IMG/VR virus record: IMGVR_UViG_3300006802_000441 | Coordinates: 1 to 27,119 of that record | DNA from: a virus | DNA: 27,119 nucleotides | Direction: 5' to 3' (one strand) | Part shown: positions 9,502 to 17,291 of the stretch, in pieces | How the letters are laid out: each line of letters begins with the position of its first letter | Numbering within the stretch: the stretch's first letter is position 1 | Notes under the pieces: model-generated | Seen by the model: the letters and a program-made list of their open reading frames with translations, nothing else | Database searches by the model: none | What the model was told of the DNA's origin: nothing | Translations under genes and position numbers: made by a program

Positions 9502-9620
9502 AAAAAATGAGCGTTCACACGCTATATGACTCGCAGGTATGGTGAGGGGAAAACCATAAGCTTGTCTTAAACGTGTAAACGCCCTATTTATTTTGTTATC
9601 TGTTAAATTAATCCCCTCAG
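9502..9620 (-). terminator. Structured RNA or attenuator between major tail protein and chaperones
   Basis: The 143-base gap is one of the few real gaps in the operon. On the minus strand a 13-pair stem (9584-9572 with 9521-9509, two G-U pairs) closes a 50-base loop and is followed at once by A and six T (9507-9502), the layout of an intrinsic terminator. Inside the loop is a smaller ATGGT/ACCAT hairpin. TGAGGGGA just after the tail-protein stop (9619-9612) can pair with TCCCCTCA in the loop, which would form a pseudoknot or an alternative fold. The likely job is to lower expression of chaperone and tape measure relative to the abundant tail protein. Confidence 0.6.
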
Positions 9621-9626
9621 ATTATA

Positions 9627-10877
9627 TTAACCGTGATCTACGTAAATATCAAATTCTCCACCGTTACCACAACTTGCTTCCGGTTCTTGTGCTTGGAAAG
9701 CTACTTGGATGCTGATTACATCTTCAATGGCGTGAGTAGGGAAATCGTATTGAACTGATGGATGATAGAAAGCTACATAAGGGCCAGTTGCTCCACCAAC
9801 TTTTAAGTTAGCATTGGCACCGGAACTATGGCTTACTCTGCTATCGTTAACAATTTCACGTAAGAATCTTGCACTTTCATTATCTCCATGTCTTAAATAA
9901 GCACTTAAAGATCCAGTAACAGTTCTGCTTCCAGCAAAGTTACCAATAGGAACATTAAGAGTATTTAGTTCTTCTGGAGTTAAATAAGTAATGTTGTTGT
10001 TAATAGTCCAACTTAAGCTAGTAACAGGGAAGGTATAGCTTACATCTGCCCCACCTTCTGGTGTGTGGTGTAATTCTACAGTAGATAATCTATTTTTAAC
10101 AAATCTACTTGTAGTAATACTTCCTGCTACGTTATAACTTGACCAACTATGGAAACTAGCGGCGTTACTTAAGTTAGCTACATTACCATTAGCACTTACA
10201 GAAGTACCATCATTTAGTACACCACCAAAAACGCTAACAGCATTATTTCTTTTAACTCCTGTTAATTCAATTAAGTCAGTTCCAAAACCGCTCCAAGTAG
10301 TAGTAGCAATACTATCAATAGCCGCATCTACAGATGCTTCATTAATAGCTGCGTTAGCTATTTGATAGAAAACATTATCCATTTTAATGTATAAATGGTT
10401 TTCTTGAGCTACAGCAAAGTTAGGATTATGGCTGCTAGTGTTAGCACTTGCTGCTCGTAGAGCAGTAGTGTATTTAGCAGTATCCTGCCAAGCACTTCTT
10501 TCAGCAGTCCCACTTGCTGGGGCAGTGTTATTTAAAGCTGCCTGCCACATGAACCAATCTGCTACAGGCTTAACATTACCTGTGGATGAAACATCAGTTC
10601 CATCTTCTGCATTTGTAGGTCTTAAATAGCACTGGAAATTCCATTCTGCTGGATTAAAAGCAGTATTATATCTTTTTACGCTTCTATCAGGAGTTAAACC
10701 ACTTTCTAATGTGGTAATATCCTGAGTAGTAGCACTTTGTGATACAGCATAGCCAGCTAAAACTTCTATTTCCCAAGTGTTACTTGGTGTCATAGCAGTT
10801 ACTGCTGCGCCGCTGTCAATATCTACAGTAGAATAGAAAATCTTACTATCTCTTTGTAAATTTAAATTACAACTCAT
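9627..10877 (-). CDS. Major tail (tube) protein
   Basis: A 416-residue protein, rich in Ala, Ser, Thr and Asn and largely beta, with few Cys and no membrane segment. It lies directly upstream of the frameshifted chaperones and downstream of the tail terminator, the place of the major tail protein in siphoviruses. The start at 10877 has a strong AAAGGAG ribosome site. A mid-to-late block (about residues 265-320: SYTFPVTSLSWTINNNITYL, then SRTVTGSLSAYLR) reads like the long beta strands of tube proteins. It is longer than lambda gpV and may carry an extra surface domain. The terminator-like element that follows fits a highly expressed structural gene. Confidence 0.8.
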   Translation of the reverse strand: MSCNLNLQRDSKIFYSTVDIDSGAAVTAMTPSNTWEIEVLAGYAVSQSATTQDITTLESGLTPDRSVKRYNTAFNPAEWNFQCYLRPTNAEDGTDVSSTGNVKPVADWFMWQAALNNTAPASGTAERSAWQDTAKYTTALRAASANTSSHNPNFAVAQENHLYIKMDNVFYQIANAAINEASVDAAIDSIATTTWSGFGTDLIELTGVKRNNAVSVFGGVLNDGTSVSANGNVANLSNAASFHSWSSYNVAGSITTSRFVKNRLSTVELHHTPEGGADVSYTFPVTSLSWTINNNITYLTPEELNTLNVPIGNFAGSRTVTGSLSAYLRHGDNESARFLREIVNDSRVSHSSGANANLKVGGATGPYVAFYHPSVQYDFPTHAIEDVISIQVAFQAQEPEASCGNGGEFDIYVDHG

Positions 10878-10892
10878 TTTAAAATATCTCCT

Positions 10893-11348
10893 TTATAAAA
10901 CATATCTGACAATAAGAGTTAATTCTCCTAACCCATAGCCACCACCGTCTTCATTTTGAAATAAACCCTCATCTGTACTCATAGATTCTATTATTATATC
11001 TTCTATTCCTTGATCGGGATTATCTGGTATGTTATAGATAACATGTTCTATATCTTCTAATAAATCATTTACCTCATTACGAGTATTGTCCGATTTATGA
11101 AAAAATCTTATGTTAATAGGCATAATACCTTCTACTAAATTAGCACTATTATATATTCTTTGTTCTACTCCCCCCAATACGTAAATACTAGGAAAATCAT
11201 TAATACTATCAAAAAACTTAAATCCTCTATATACATTATTAAATACGCTTTGCGTATAAGTATAAGAGTTATCAAACGAAGATACTTCTCCGTCTATTAA
11301 TTTTAGATTTTCTATTATATTGCTTATTATATTATTTCTTTTACTCAT
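10893..11348 (-). CDS. Tail terminator/completion-like protein, copy A
   Basis: A 151-residue protein next to the major tail protein, where the tail terminator (lambda U / HK97 gp10-neighbour type) usually lies. Conserved blocks are SVFNNVYRGFKF, SINDFPSIYV, INIRFFHK, DIEHVIY and STDEGLF. The same blocks recur in the gene at 23534-23995, so these are paralogs. No Shine-Dalgarno sequence is visible before the ATG at 11348; instead a TATACT box sits three bases upstream. The function is inferred from position. The family is not one I can name with certainty. Confidence 0.65.
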   Translation of the reverse strand: MSKRNNIISNIIENLKLIDGEVSSFDNSYTYTQSVFNNVYRGFKFFDSINDFPSIYVLGGVEQRIYNSANLVEGIMPINIRFFHKSDNTRNEVNDLLEDIEHVIYNIPDNPDQGIEDIIIESMSTDEGLFQNEDGGGYGLGELTLIVRYVL

Positions 11349-11390
11349 TTAAGTATACCAAATTAATTTTTTATTACAAAAATTAATTTT
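11349..11390 (-). promoter_or_regulatory. Possible internal promoter with direct repeat
   Basis: In this otherwise gapless operon a 42-base gap holds TTGTAA (11379-11374), a 16-base spacer and TATACT (11357-11352) on the minus strand. A 14-base AT-rich sequence, itself containing the palindrome AAATTAATTT, is repeated at 11360-11373 and 11380-11393. The -10-like box is so close to the ATG that a transcript would start at or just inside the gene, so the element could serve the major tail protein gene downstream instead. AT-richness makes chance matches likely. Confidence 0.3.
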
Positions 11391-11753
11391 TTAAAATCCT
11401 TTAAATATATTGAATTTGTGTCCCATAGCTTTCACAGTAACTCGTCTAATACTGCTTTCTATAAGTTTTCTAGGGTCTCTACCTGTAGTTTCATGAACTA
11501 TATAAATCGGATTATAGAAATAAAGAATAGCACGTAGTTTTCTGCTATAAAATACTTCTATACTTTTAGCAAATCTACCTGTTCTATAAGTAAGCACACT
11601 ATCTGACAAAGGTTTTCCGCCTACAGGGCCTTTTGGCATTCTATTAATAACACTTAGTTTAACTCGTCTACTTAATTCTTTTTCTGAAATACCAAACATC
11701 ATAGTGTCAAAAGCAGTTAAAGTATCCTTAACAAGTCCTTTTTTACGCATCAT
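11391..11753 (-). CDS. Head-tail joining / minor tail protein, HK97 gp10-like (tentative)
   Basis: About 120 residues from the ATG at 11753, chosen because GAGGAGG lies just upstream; an in-frame ATG at 11783 has no such site. The protein is basic at the N-terminus (MMRKKGLVKDTLTAF). It has a TYRTGRFAKSIEV strand and a YIVHETTGRDPRKLIESSIRRV helix, a pattern seen in HK97 gp10-type joining proteins (TG-R-L...S...GT..RP). Its place between the connector genes and the tail terminator supports a neck role. It overlaps the stop of the upstream 350-residue gene. Confidence 0.5.
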   Translation of the reverse strand: MMRKKGLVKDTLTAFDTMMFGISEKELSRRVKLSVINRMPKGPVGGKPLSDSVLTYRTGRFAKSIEVFYSRKLRAILYFYNPIYIVHETTGRDPRKLIESSIRRVTVKAMGHKFNIFKGF

Positions 11754-12795
11754 CTTCCTCCTCGTCGTCTTCAAAGAATTCATCTGTATCGTCGATAATA
11801 TTTAAGTTACCAATTATTTCCTCTAACTCATCTTTAGTATGAGTTCCTATAGTTATTGATAAAATTTTGGTATTTACTCCATTTAACAAATCTGATATAA
11901 AACCTTTTTCTCCTTTAGGATGCCTTTTAATAGCAGAAGAAGTAGCTATTTCTACATTTCTATTATCTAGTATGCTTCTAGACATATGAGCTTGTAACCT
12001 CTTTAATATTTTTCCCATACTAGATCCGTGTACTCCTATATCTACTTGATTAGTTTTAGTATTGATTCTAACAGATAAATCTTTAGAAGTTAATTTATTT
12101 TTGCCAACATTAGCAATTACTACCCCAAATTCTCTTCTCTTGCCATCTGTAGTTTGAATAGTTAAGGGTAGTGTAAATAAGTTAATCTTTCTTAAGAAAC
12201 TATTATTTTGTTTCATTTTTGATATTATGTTTTTTTTAGCTAACTTTAATTTCTCAGGATCTTTTTTTAATTGTTCAGCTATATGCTTAATACCTCTATT
12301 TTTAAAAGTTGCATCCCCTTTTCTTATTGAATCTACTACTTGCTTAGTTCTTGTCCCTTTTTCGCTATCTTTCAAACTAGATTCAGATAAAGTAGTACCA
12401 CCTATTTTAAAAGACATATTACCTCTAGAAAAAGAACCATCTTTGTTAGTATCTAATTTAAGCGCTTTATTTTTTACTTCTAACCCATCTACAATTTCTG
12501 GCAACATCGGTTCACTAAACCCACTAGTACCTTTTACTCTACTAAAAGAACTAACATAAAAAGCGTTAAGATCCATATTTCGCATCATTGCACTAGTTTT
12601 TATATCTGCCATACCACTAGACGTAGTATTGGTGGCGTTACGATAAGATCCTAATTTAAAATCTTTAATTAAAGATCGTTCGAGTCCTTCCCCCATTAAA
12701 GGGCTTAGATTACCACTGCCTGTTCTTCTCATTACCTTAGCAATTTCTTCTTTTACATCATCAGCATTTATATCATATATTAAAAATTGAACCAT
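11743..12795 (-). CDS. Hypothetical structural protein in the connector cluster
   Basis: A 350-residue protein I do not recognise. It is lysine-rich through the middle (residues ~100-200), has an IQTTDGKRREFGVVIANVG beta segment and ends in an extremely acidic tail (DDTDEFFEDDEEEDDA). There is no membrane segment or signal peptide. It starts at 12795 on the stop of the gp6-like connector gene and ends overlapping the gp10-like gene, so it belongs to the head-tail joining block and is probably a virion protein. Confidence 0.6.
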   Translation of the reverse strand: MVQFLIYDINADDVKEEIAKVMRRTGSGNLSPLMGEGLERSLIKDFKLGSYRNATNTTSSGMADIKTSAMMRNMDLNAFYVSSFSRVKGTSGFSEPMLPEIVDGLEVKNKALKLDTNKDGSFSRGNMSFKIGGTTLSESSLKDSEKGTRTKQVVDSIRKGDATFKNRGIKHIAEQLKKDPEKLKLAKKNIISKMKQNNSFLRKINLFTLPLTIQTTDGKRREFGVVIANVGKNKLTSKDLSVRINTKTNQVDIGVHGSSMGKILKRLQAHMSRSILDNRNVEIATSSAIKRHPKGEKGFISDLLNGVNTKILSITIGTHTKDELEEIIGNLNIIDDTDEFFEDDEEEDDA

Positions 12796-13415
12796 TATAA
12801 AATCCTATAAAAATCTAATATTCTTCGTATATGTTTAGGGAAATTTCCGCTTAATGGAAACGAGTTCTTATTTTGGCCTTCAAAACTGAAACTATCAGAA
12901 CTTTGTTCATTTTTATGAATCATTTTAATATAATCTAAACAAGCTAATTTTAAATCTTGAGGAACACTAGTATATCCGGCACCATAAGTAACTTTAATTC
13001 CTTTAGGATAGTTATTAAAAAAAGGATGATTACCTAAATCTAAGGTTCTTACTGCTTTACCATCTTCCCCTATTTTCCTAATTTCTCCAGTTTCTTGATA
13101 CCACATATACTGTAAATTTGCATTAGCATTAGCAGTAGGTAAACTACCATCACTATTAGGCCCATTTAAATTAGAATAAGTATTTCCATCGTATTCTGCT
13201 ACTACAGTAACATTATTAACAGGTAAATTATCCACAAAAATGCTAATAACACCCCCATCAAAATACTCAGTATAAACATTTTCAGTAATTTCTTGATTAC
13301 AATAATTTCTTACACTGGCACTAACATAATTAATAATATTACTAAGTCTAGCATCAGAAGTATTACTATTTATTTCTAAGTAATTTTTAACTTCGTCTAA
13401 ATCTACTAAACTCAT
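12795..13415 (-). CDS. Head-tail connector, HK97 gp6-like
   Basis: A 206-residue protein. The N-terminus (DLDEVKNYLEINSNTSDARLSNIINYVSASVRNYC) is the helical start typical of gp6-like connectors. A beta-rich middle follows (VDNLPVNNVTVVAEYDG), then GIKVTYGAGYTSVPQDLKLACLDYI, a motif very common in this family. In HK97, gp6 forms the ring under the portal. Here the gene follows capsid and decoration genes as expected. Confidence 0.8.
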   Translation of the reverse strand: MSLVDLDEVKNYLEINSNTSDARLSNIINYVSASVRNYCNQEITENVYTEYFDGGVISIFVDNLPVNNVTVVAEYDGNTYSNLNGPNSDGSLPTANANANLQYMWYQETGEIRKIGEDGKAVRTLDLGNHPFFNNYPKGIKVTYGAGYTSVPQDLKLACLDYIKMIHKNEQSSDSFSFEGQNKNSFPLSGNFPKHIRRILDFYRIL

Positions 13416-13417
13416 AA

Positions 13418-13612
13418 TTAGTCTCCTTTTTTGTTGCTGTAATGTATTTTCTGATACAAACTACTAACATTACAATCTACTTTAGTATTTAATCTATTTT
13501 TACTTTCTTGATTAACTTTCCAATCATCAAGTAATTCTTCGATATTTAAATACTGTCTTTTACTTAAATATTTAACTGCGTCTATTTCGTCCCTTATAGT
13601 TGTTGGTATCAT
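13418..13612 (-). CDS. Small hypothetical protein in the head gene block
   Basis: A 64-residue protein starting at ATG 13612, with AGAAAGGGG just upstream. The longer reading back to 13669 would translate the terminator hairpin and is not credible. It is charged and mostly helical (YLSKRQYLNIEELLDDWK), with no recognisable motif. It lies two bases before the gp6-like gene, so is co-translated with connector proteins. Confidence 0.6.
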   Translation of the reverse strand: MIPTTIRDEIDAVKYLSKRQYLNIEELLDDWKVNQESKNRLNTKVDCNVSSLYQKIHYSNKKGD

Positions 13613-13633
13613 TATGTACCCCTTTCTAAATAA

Positions 13634-13661
13634 GAAGGGAGGATGTTGCCATCCTCCCTCC
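13634..13661 (-). terminator. Hairpin terminator after the head decoration gene
   Basis: On the minus strand a 12-pair stem (13661-13650 with 13645-13634, one G-U) with a GCAA tetraloop is followed by TTATTT. It lies ~40 bases past the stop of the 13701-14336 gene and just before the ribosome site of the next gene, so it probably separates abundant capsid transcripts from the connector genes. Confidence 0.75.
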
Positions 13662-13700
13662 AAAAACATATAACAATATACAGTGATTTAAGTATTTCTA

Positions 13701-14336
13701 TTAAGAAATAGCTGCTCTTACTGTTTCAGTAGTTGTTCCTACGTTGGCTCCACCGCTGTGACTTAAGGTCACAGTACTTACAGGACCAGTAGCGCCATTA
13801 TTAACAGCTCCACCGGCAGTAAAGTAAGCGTTGGATGAAGTATTTAAAATACTGAAATTAGTAGTAACATTAGCATTAGAACTATAAGCTCTATCTACTC
13901 CTGTAGCATCAACGAAATCTGCCTGTACTGACATAGTATTACCGTGTGCGATAACACCAAAATCTGCATTAGCTAGAATTACGTTTTTTAACTTAAGAGC
14001 AACACTACCACCTGCATCTGCAGGACTACCTAATTCGATAGCACCTTTACCAGAAGCCGCCATACTGTTACTACCGTAAACGGTCATATTTTGTAAAGTT
14101 ACAGTATTGGCTGCAGTATTAGATAGAACTAATCCGTTTAGAATTACGTCGGCTGGATCACCAACACCTTCTACTGCGATATTATCCCAAGAAGCACTTA
14201 CTGCATCGTAAGTTCCAGGATATAGTCTAATAGTAGATCCCTGAGTTAAGTCTACGCTAGGAATATCTCCAATGGACTTATACTGAGCGTTATCAGTTAG
14301 CTCAGGACTTACTTTATGAATGAATTTCTGTGTCAT
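13701..14336 (-). CDS. Probable head decoration protein with beta-helix-like repeats
   Basis: A 211-residue Ala/Gly/Asn/Thr-rich protein directly after the capsid gene. It starts STIRLYPGTYDAVSASWDNI and then repeats short strands (VILNGLVLSN, VTLQNMTVYG, LKLKNVILAN), like the rungs of pectate-lyase-type right-handed beta helices. The ribosome site AAGGAGG is perfect, and the gene has its own terminator on each side, so high expression is expected. Together this suggests a capsid surface (decoration or fibre) protein. A tail fibre is less likely at this locus. The function is inferred. Confidence 0.6.
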   Translation of the reverse strand: MTQKFIHKVSPELTDNAQYKSIGDIPSVDLTQGSTIRLYPGTYDAVSASWDNIAVEGVGDPADVILNGLVLSNTAANTVTLQNMTVYGSNSMAASGKGAIELGSPADAGGSVALKLKNVILANADFGVIAHGNTMSVQADFVDATGVDRAYSSNANVTTNFSILNTSSNAYFTAGGAVNNGATGPVSTVTLSHSGGANVGTTTETVRAAIS

Positions 14337-14356
14337 TATTAACCTCCTTATAAAAT

Positions 14357-14382
14357 CTAGGAGGGAGATAACTCCCTCCTAG
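14357..14382 (-). terminator. Hairpin terminator after the capsid gene
   Basis: A perfect 11-pair GC-rich stem (14382-14372 with 14367-14357) with a 4-base loop is followed on the minus strand by ATTTTAT. It begins 14 bases past the capsid stop and ends just before the strong ribosome site of the decoration gene. Confidence 0.75.
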
Positions 14383-14395
14383 TTATTATCAATTA

Positions 14396-15817
14396 TTACG
14401 CGCTACGTACTACGGATGCAAAGCTATAGTTAGTTGCATTTAGAGCTGGAGCACTTGCAGTACCTGCAGTAGTTAGAGGTTTCATGTCCCAACGAGTTGA
14501 GAAGTATAACGCGGTAACTTCTGTACGAGGCTTATATTCGCTTTCAACCTGCATAGCACGTCTTTCAGCAATTTTAAACCCAGGCTTGTAGATTAGAGCA
14601 CCAATCTGTTCGTCACTTGAACCAGTGTTGTCTAAGAATTCAGTTACAACGATAGGAATACCGTAAACTGCTCCAACAGAACCTGTTAGATAAGTAGCGT
14701 TTGTTCCGATTTTGTCCACAGTTCTGAAATCAGAAGTCTGAACTAATTCGTTATATCCTTCAATAGTTGTTAAGAATACTAGATCCTGACCAAGCATTAA
14801 TCCGTATTTACCTAATTTAGCTCTTGCGCTAGCAATGTCAGCAGGGCTAACTTGCTGAGTAGCACCAGTGTCAACTCTTAGGCCAGAGATATCATTAGCA
14901 TGAGTAACCATACCTTTAATAACGGAGGCATAACCACTACCAGCGGTAATTGCGTTAGTAGGAGAAGCAGTAAATCCGCTTAAGCTACCGTCACCACGTA
15001 ATAGAGCCTTATCAATGGCACGAGCCATTCTTCTAGCAGCGCTTCTTCTTAAGAAGTCCATTAGAGGCATAATAGTATCTTCTTGTTCATCTTTTGATAG
15101 ATGGGTAGCAGCCATGAATTTGTGAGGAGTAAATTCTACTGCTCCAAATGAGTGCTGATTACTTACAGGTACTCTGGTAGTATCGTAAGCACCAGTAGCG
15201 AAAGTTCCGCTAGCAAACTGTGCTACGTCTCCATCAGTATCTTCGTCAGCAACAGGAACTCTGAAAGTTCTTGCGTCTACTTCAAATCTTTCAAGCATAG
15301 GAGCAATAATTAACTGTTGTTCCATTTCTTCAAAGATAGTAGTTGAGAAGTTACTTAAGAATGCATCTACAGTAGTAACTGCTTTTAATTTACTAGTATG
15401 TTTAGTATCAAATAATTTTTCAGTGTCAGGTAATTCTTTAGCTTTTGCATATAAATATAAGTTAGCTAACTGAATATTAGAATACTGAGATTTTGCAGTC
15501 TGAGATTCGTAAGCTAGTTTATCGTTCTGATAAGCCTGAGCTCTTTCAGCATTTTTCTTTACCTGCTGTTCTAGCTCTTTTACTTTCTCGTCTAAGGAAT
15601 AGTCTTCACGAATAACAACGTTGTCGTCATTCTTTTTACCTGTTTCTTCTAAGGTCTTTAGAAGTTCAGCAATTCTATCCCCTAGTACTTCTATTTTAGT
15701 AGAAGCATCAGATTTTGCTGTATCCACAGTAGATGTGTCCTGAGTTTTTACAGATTCGTCTTGTGATTTGTTAGAAGTATTAATTACTTCTACATCATCA
15801 ATTAATTGTTCTGCCAT
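14396..15817 (-). CDS. Major capsid protein with scaffold region, from an internal start
   Basis: Reading from the ATG at 15817, in frame with the longer gene, gives 473 residues: MAEQLIDDVEVINTS..., a coiled-coil delta/scaffold-like part to about residue 150, and the HK97-fold capsid (AVTTVDAFLSNFSTTIFEE..., residues ~160-473). AAGGAG (15832-15827) lies nine bases upstream, a stronger site than that of the full-length protein. Capsids need hundreds of capsid subunits but few proteases, so most capsid protein should come from this start. This nested arrangement recalls lambda C/Nu3. The internal start is inferred from sequence only. Confidence 0.75.
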   Translation of the reverse strand: MAEQLIDDVEVINTSNKSQDESVKTQDTSTVDTAKSDASTKIEVLGDRIAELLKTLEETGKKNDDNVVIREDYSLDEKVKELEQQVKKNAERAQAYQNDKLAYESQTAKSQYSNIQLANLYLYAKAKELPDTEKLFDTKHTSKLKAVTTVDAFLSNFSTTIFEEMEQQLIIAPMLERFEVDARTFRVPVADEDTDGDVAQFASGTFATGAYDTTRVPVSNQHSFGAVEFTPHKFMAATHLSKDEQEDTIMPLMDFLRRSAARRMARAIDKALLRGDGSLSGFTASPTNAITAGSGYASVIKGMVTHANDISGLRVDTGATQQVSPADIASARAKLGKYGLMLGQDLVFLTTIEGYNELVQTSDFRTVDKIGTNATYLTGSVGAVYGIPIVVTEFLDNTGSSDEQIGALIYKPGFKIAERRAMQVESEYKPRTEVTALYFSTRWDMKPLTTAGTASAPALNATNYSFASVVRSA

Positions 15818-17281
15818 TTCTTTTTTCTCCTTGTTAGCCACTTTATGGCCGTATGATATTAGGTTTTTATTTCTGCTATCGGACTCATTCATTTCTAATA
15901 GAGCTTCTACTGTGTCGCAATAGCGGTTAGCTAGCTTATAGTCGGCATCTGACCAATTTTTGCTAGATACTAAATTAATAGTAGTATTTAAAATTTTCTG
16001 ATTAGTGTCTCCCTGATCTTTTACACTATATAAATCTATAGTAGACATATTAATTAAATTATCGAAACGATCTCTAATAGATTTTCTATCTTGATCTTTT
16101 AAGTTTTTAATTTCTTTATGTTCGATAACGGAAATATCATAATCAGTTTCTAAATCCCATCTATTAACTAATCCTAAAGAACTACCTTTTATAGAAATTT
16201 CATTGTCTAAGTTTTCATTATCTAATGAAATTTCCTGTAACTTGAAGTTAGGGTCGTCTACAGTGGCAATTTTTTTAACAGTAAATCTGTTGCCACTTAT
16301 AACTAAATTATCCCCTTGTTTAATTTTACAAGTATCAGCATCTAATAAATTAACAAAAGGAATTTCTTTAGAATAATCTTCTACTTCTTCCTCTTCTGCT
16401 TCAACTTTATTAACTTCTTCTGTTGTTACTTCTTTGGTTACTTCTTCTTCTTTTTTAACTTCTTTGACTTCTTTGACTTCCTCGTCAACAATTTCGTCTT
16501 CATCCATAAGAACGATCTCCTTTGATTCTGCGTTATTAGCAGCTTTCATTGAAGGTCTTGTAGAGTCTTTCCAATCTTTTATTGAGTGTATATGACCTTC
16601 TTCCTCTTGAACCTCGAAATTGATCACCGCATGTTTATGCGTCACTCCGTTGCTGGAATAAGTAGAAACTCCATCTCCATTTTCATCTACTTCGAAACTG
16701 TGGTAATGAAAAATGTTTTTTGAGTCATTTTCAGAGCTACCTATTCCTGCTTTAAAAGAGGTTTCAAAATTTTCTTCTTCATCAATGATTTCTTTAATGA
16801 AATCTTTGTATTCTTCATCAGTATCAAAAGATTTTCTAATACTAAATAAACTATCTTGATTAGCTGGAACACTTACTACACTGATTTCAAATAAATCTAA
16901 ACTTTTAATAAAATTAGTATCAGTTTTTCTATCATAAGAAACTTTTTTTGGTAAGAAACCTACGCTAAAAGCTTTTAATGCACCATCTTTGATTAAGGTT
17001 TGTATTTCTTGTTTTGCACTAGAAATTTCTGCCTCAATATATAGACCATTTCTGTCTACAGTTACTTTACTAACTCTACCAATCGCGTCACTTCTATTAT
17101 GTTGATATAATAAAACTGGATTTTTTCTAAAGTTTTTTACACCATGTACCCAAGCTTCAGGTACTATAATATCTTTAGTACGATCTTTAGAAGTAGTATT
17201 AGCATAACCAGCAATCTTAAGCTTTTTACCTTTTGTCAGTGATTTTATTTCTTCACCGATTAAGTTAAATGACTTATTCAT
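14396..17281 (-). CDS. Prohead protease-capsid fusion polyprotein (HK97 type)
   Basis: A single 961-codon frame. Residues 1-150 are an HK97-type (S78) prohead protease: His61 in LLYQHNRSD, Ser106 in LKAFSVGF and Glu132 in FEISVVSVPAN. Residues 190-235 hold an unusual insert with three His-x-His pairs (192/194, 215/217, 230/232) and DENGDG, which looks metal-binding. A Glu/Lys-rich linker (~260-300) and an unknown domain (~305-480) follow. Residues ~490-961 contain a scaffold-like coiled coil (VKELEQQVKKNAERAQ) and then the HK97-fold capsid protein. In most phages protease and capsid are separate genes. The start at 17281 has TAGGAG. It lies between portal and decoration protein. Confidence 0.9.
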   Translation of the reverse strand: MNKSFNLIGEEIKSLTKGKKLKIAGYANTTSKDRTKDIIVPEAWVHGVKNFRKNPVLLYQHNRSDAIGRVSKVTVDRNGLYIEAEISSAKQEIQTLIKDGALKAFSVGFLPKKVSYDRKTDTNFIKSLDLFEISVVSVPANQDSLFSIRKSFDTDEEYKDFIKEIIDEEENFETSFKAGIGSSENDSKNIFHYHSFEVDENGDGVSTYSSNGVTHKHAVINFEVQEEEGHIHSIKDWKDSTRPSMKAANNAESKEIVLMDEDEIVDEEVKEVKEVKKEEEVTKEVTTEEVNKVEAEEEEVEDYSKEIPFVNLLDADTCKIKQGDNLVISGNRFTVKKIATVDDPNFKLQEISLDNENLDNEISIKGSSLGLVNRWDLETDYDISVIEHKEIKNLKDQDRKSIRDRFDNLINMSTIDLYSVKDQGDTNQKILNTTINLVSSKNWSDADYKLANRYCDTVEALLEMNESDSRNKNLISYGHKVANKEKKEMAEQLIDDVEVINTSNKSQDESVKTQDTSTVDTAKSDASTKIEVLGDRIAELLKTLEETGKKNDDNVVIREDYSLDEKVKELEQQVKKNAERAQAYQNDKLAYESQTAKSQYSNIQLANLYLYAKAKELPDTEKLFDTKHTSKLKAVTTVDAFLSNFSTTIFEEMEQQLIIAPMLERFEVDARTFRVPVADEDTDGDVAQFASGTFATGAYDTTRVPVSNQHSFGAVEFTPHKFMAATHLSKDEQEDTIMPLMDFLRRSAARRMARAIDKALLRGDGSLSGFTASPTNAITAGSGYASVIKGMVTHANDISGLRVDTGATQQVSPADIASARAKLGKYGLMLGQDLVFLTTIEGYNELVQTSDFRTVDKIGTNATYLTGSVGAVYGIPIVVTEFLDNTGSSDEQIGALIYKPGFKIAERRAMQVESEYKPRTEVTALYFSTRWDMKPLTTAGTASAPALNATNYSFASVVRSA
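15815..15832 (-). promoter_or_regulatory. Internal ribosome binding site for capsid protein
   Basis: AAGGAG, then nine A-rich bases, then ATG, all inside the protease-capsid frame at codon 489. It falls at the boundary between the acidic/unknown middle domain and the scaffold-capsid part, exactly where a separate capsid gene would begin. Confidence 0.7.
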
Positions 17282-17291
17282 AAATTTTCTC

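Noticed and set aside
13612-13669. N-terminal extension of the small head gene (MFLEGGWQH...)
   Set aside because: It translates the terminator hairpin; the ATG at 13612 has a proper ribosome site.
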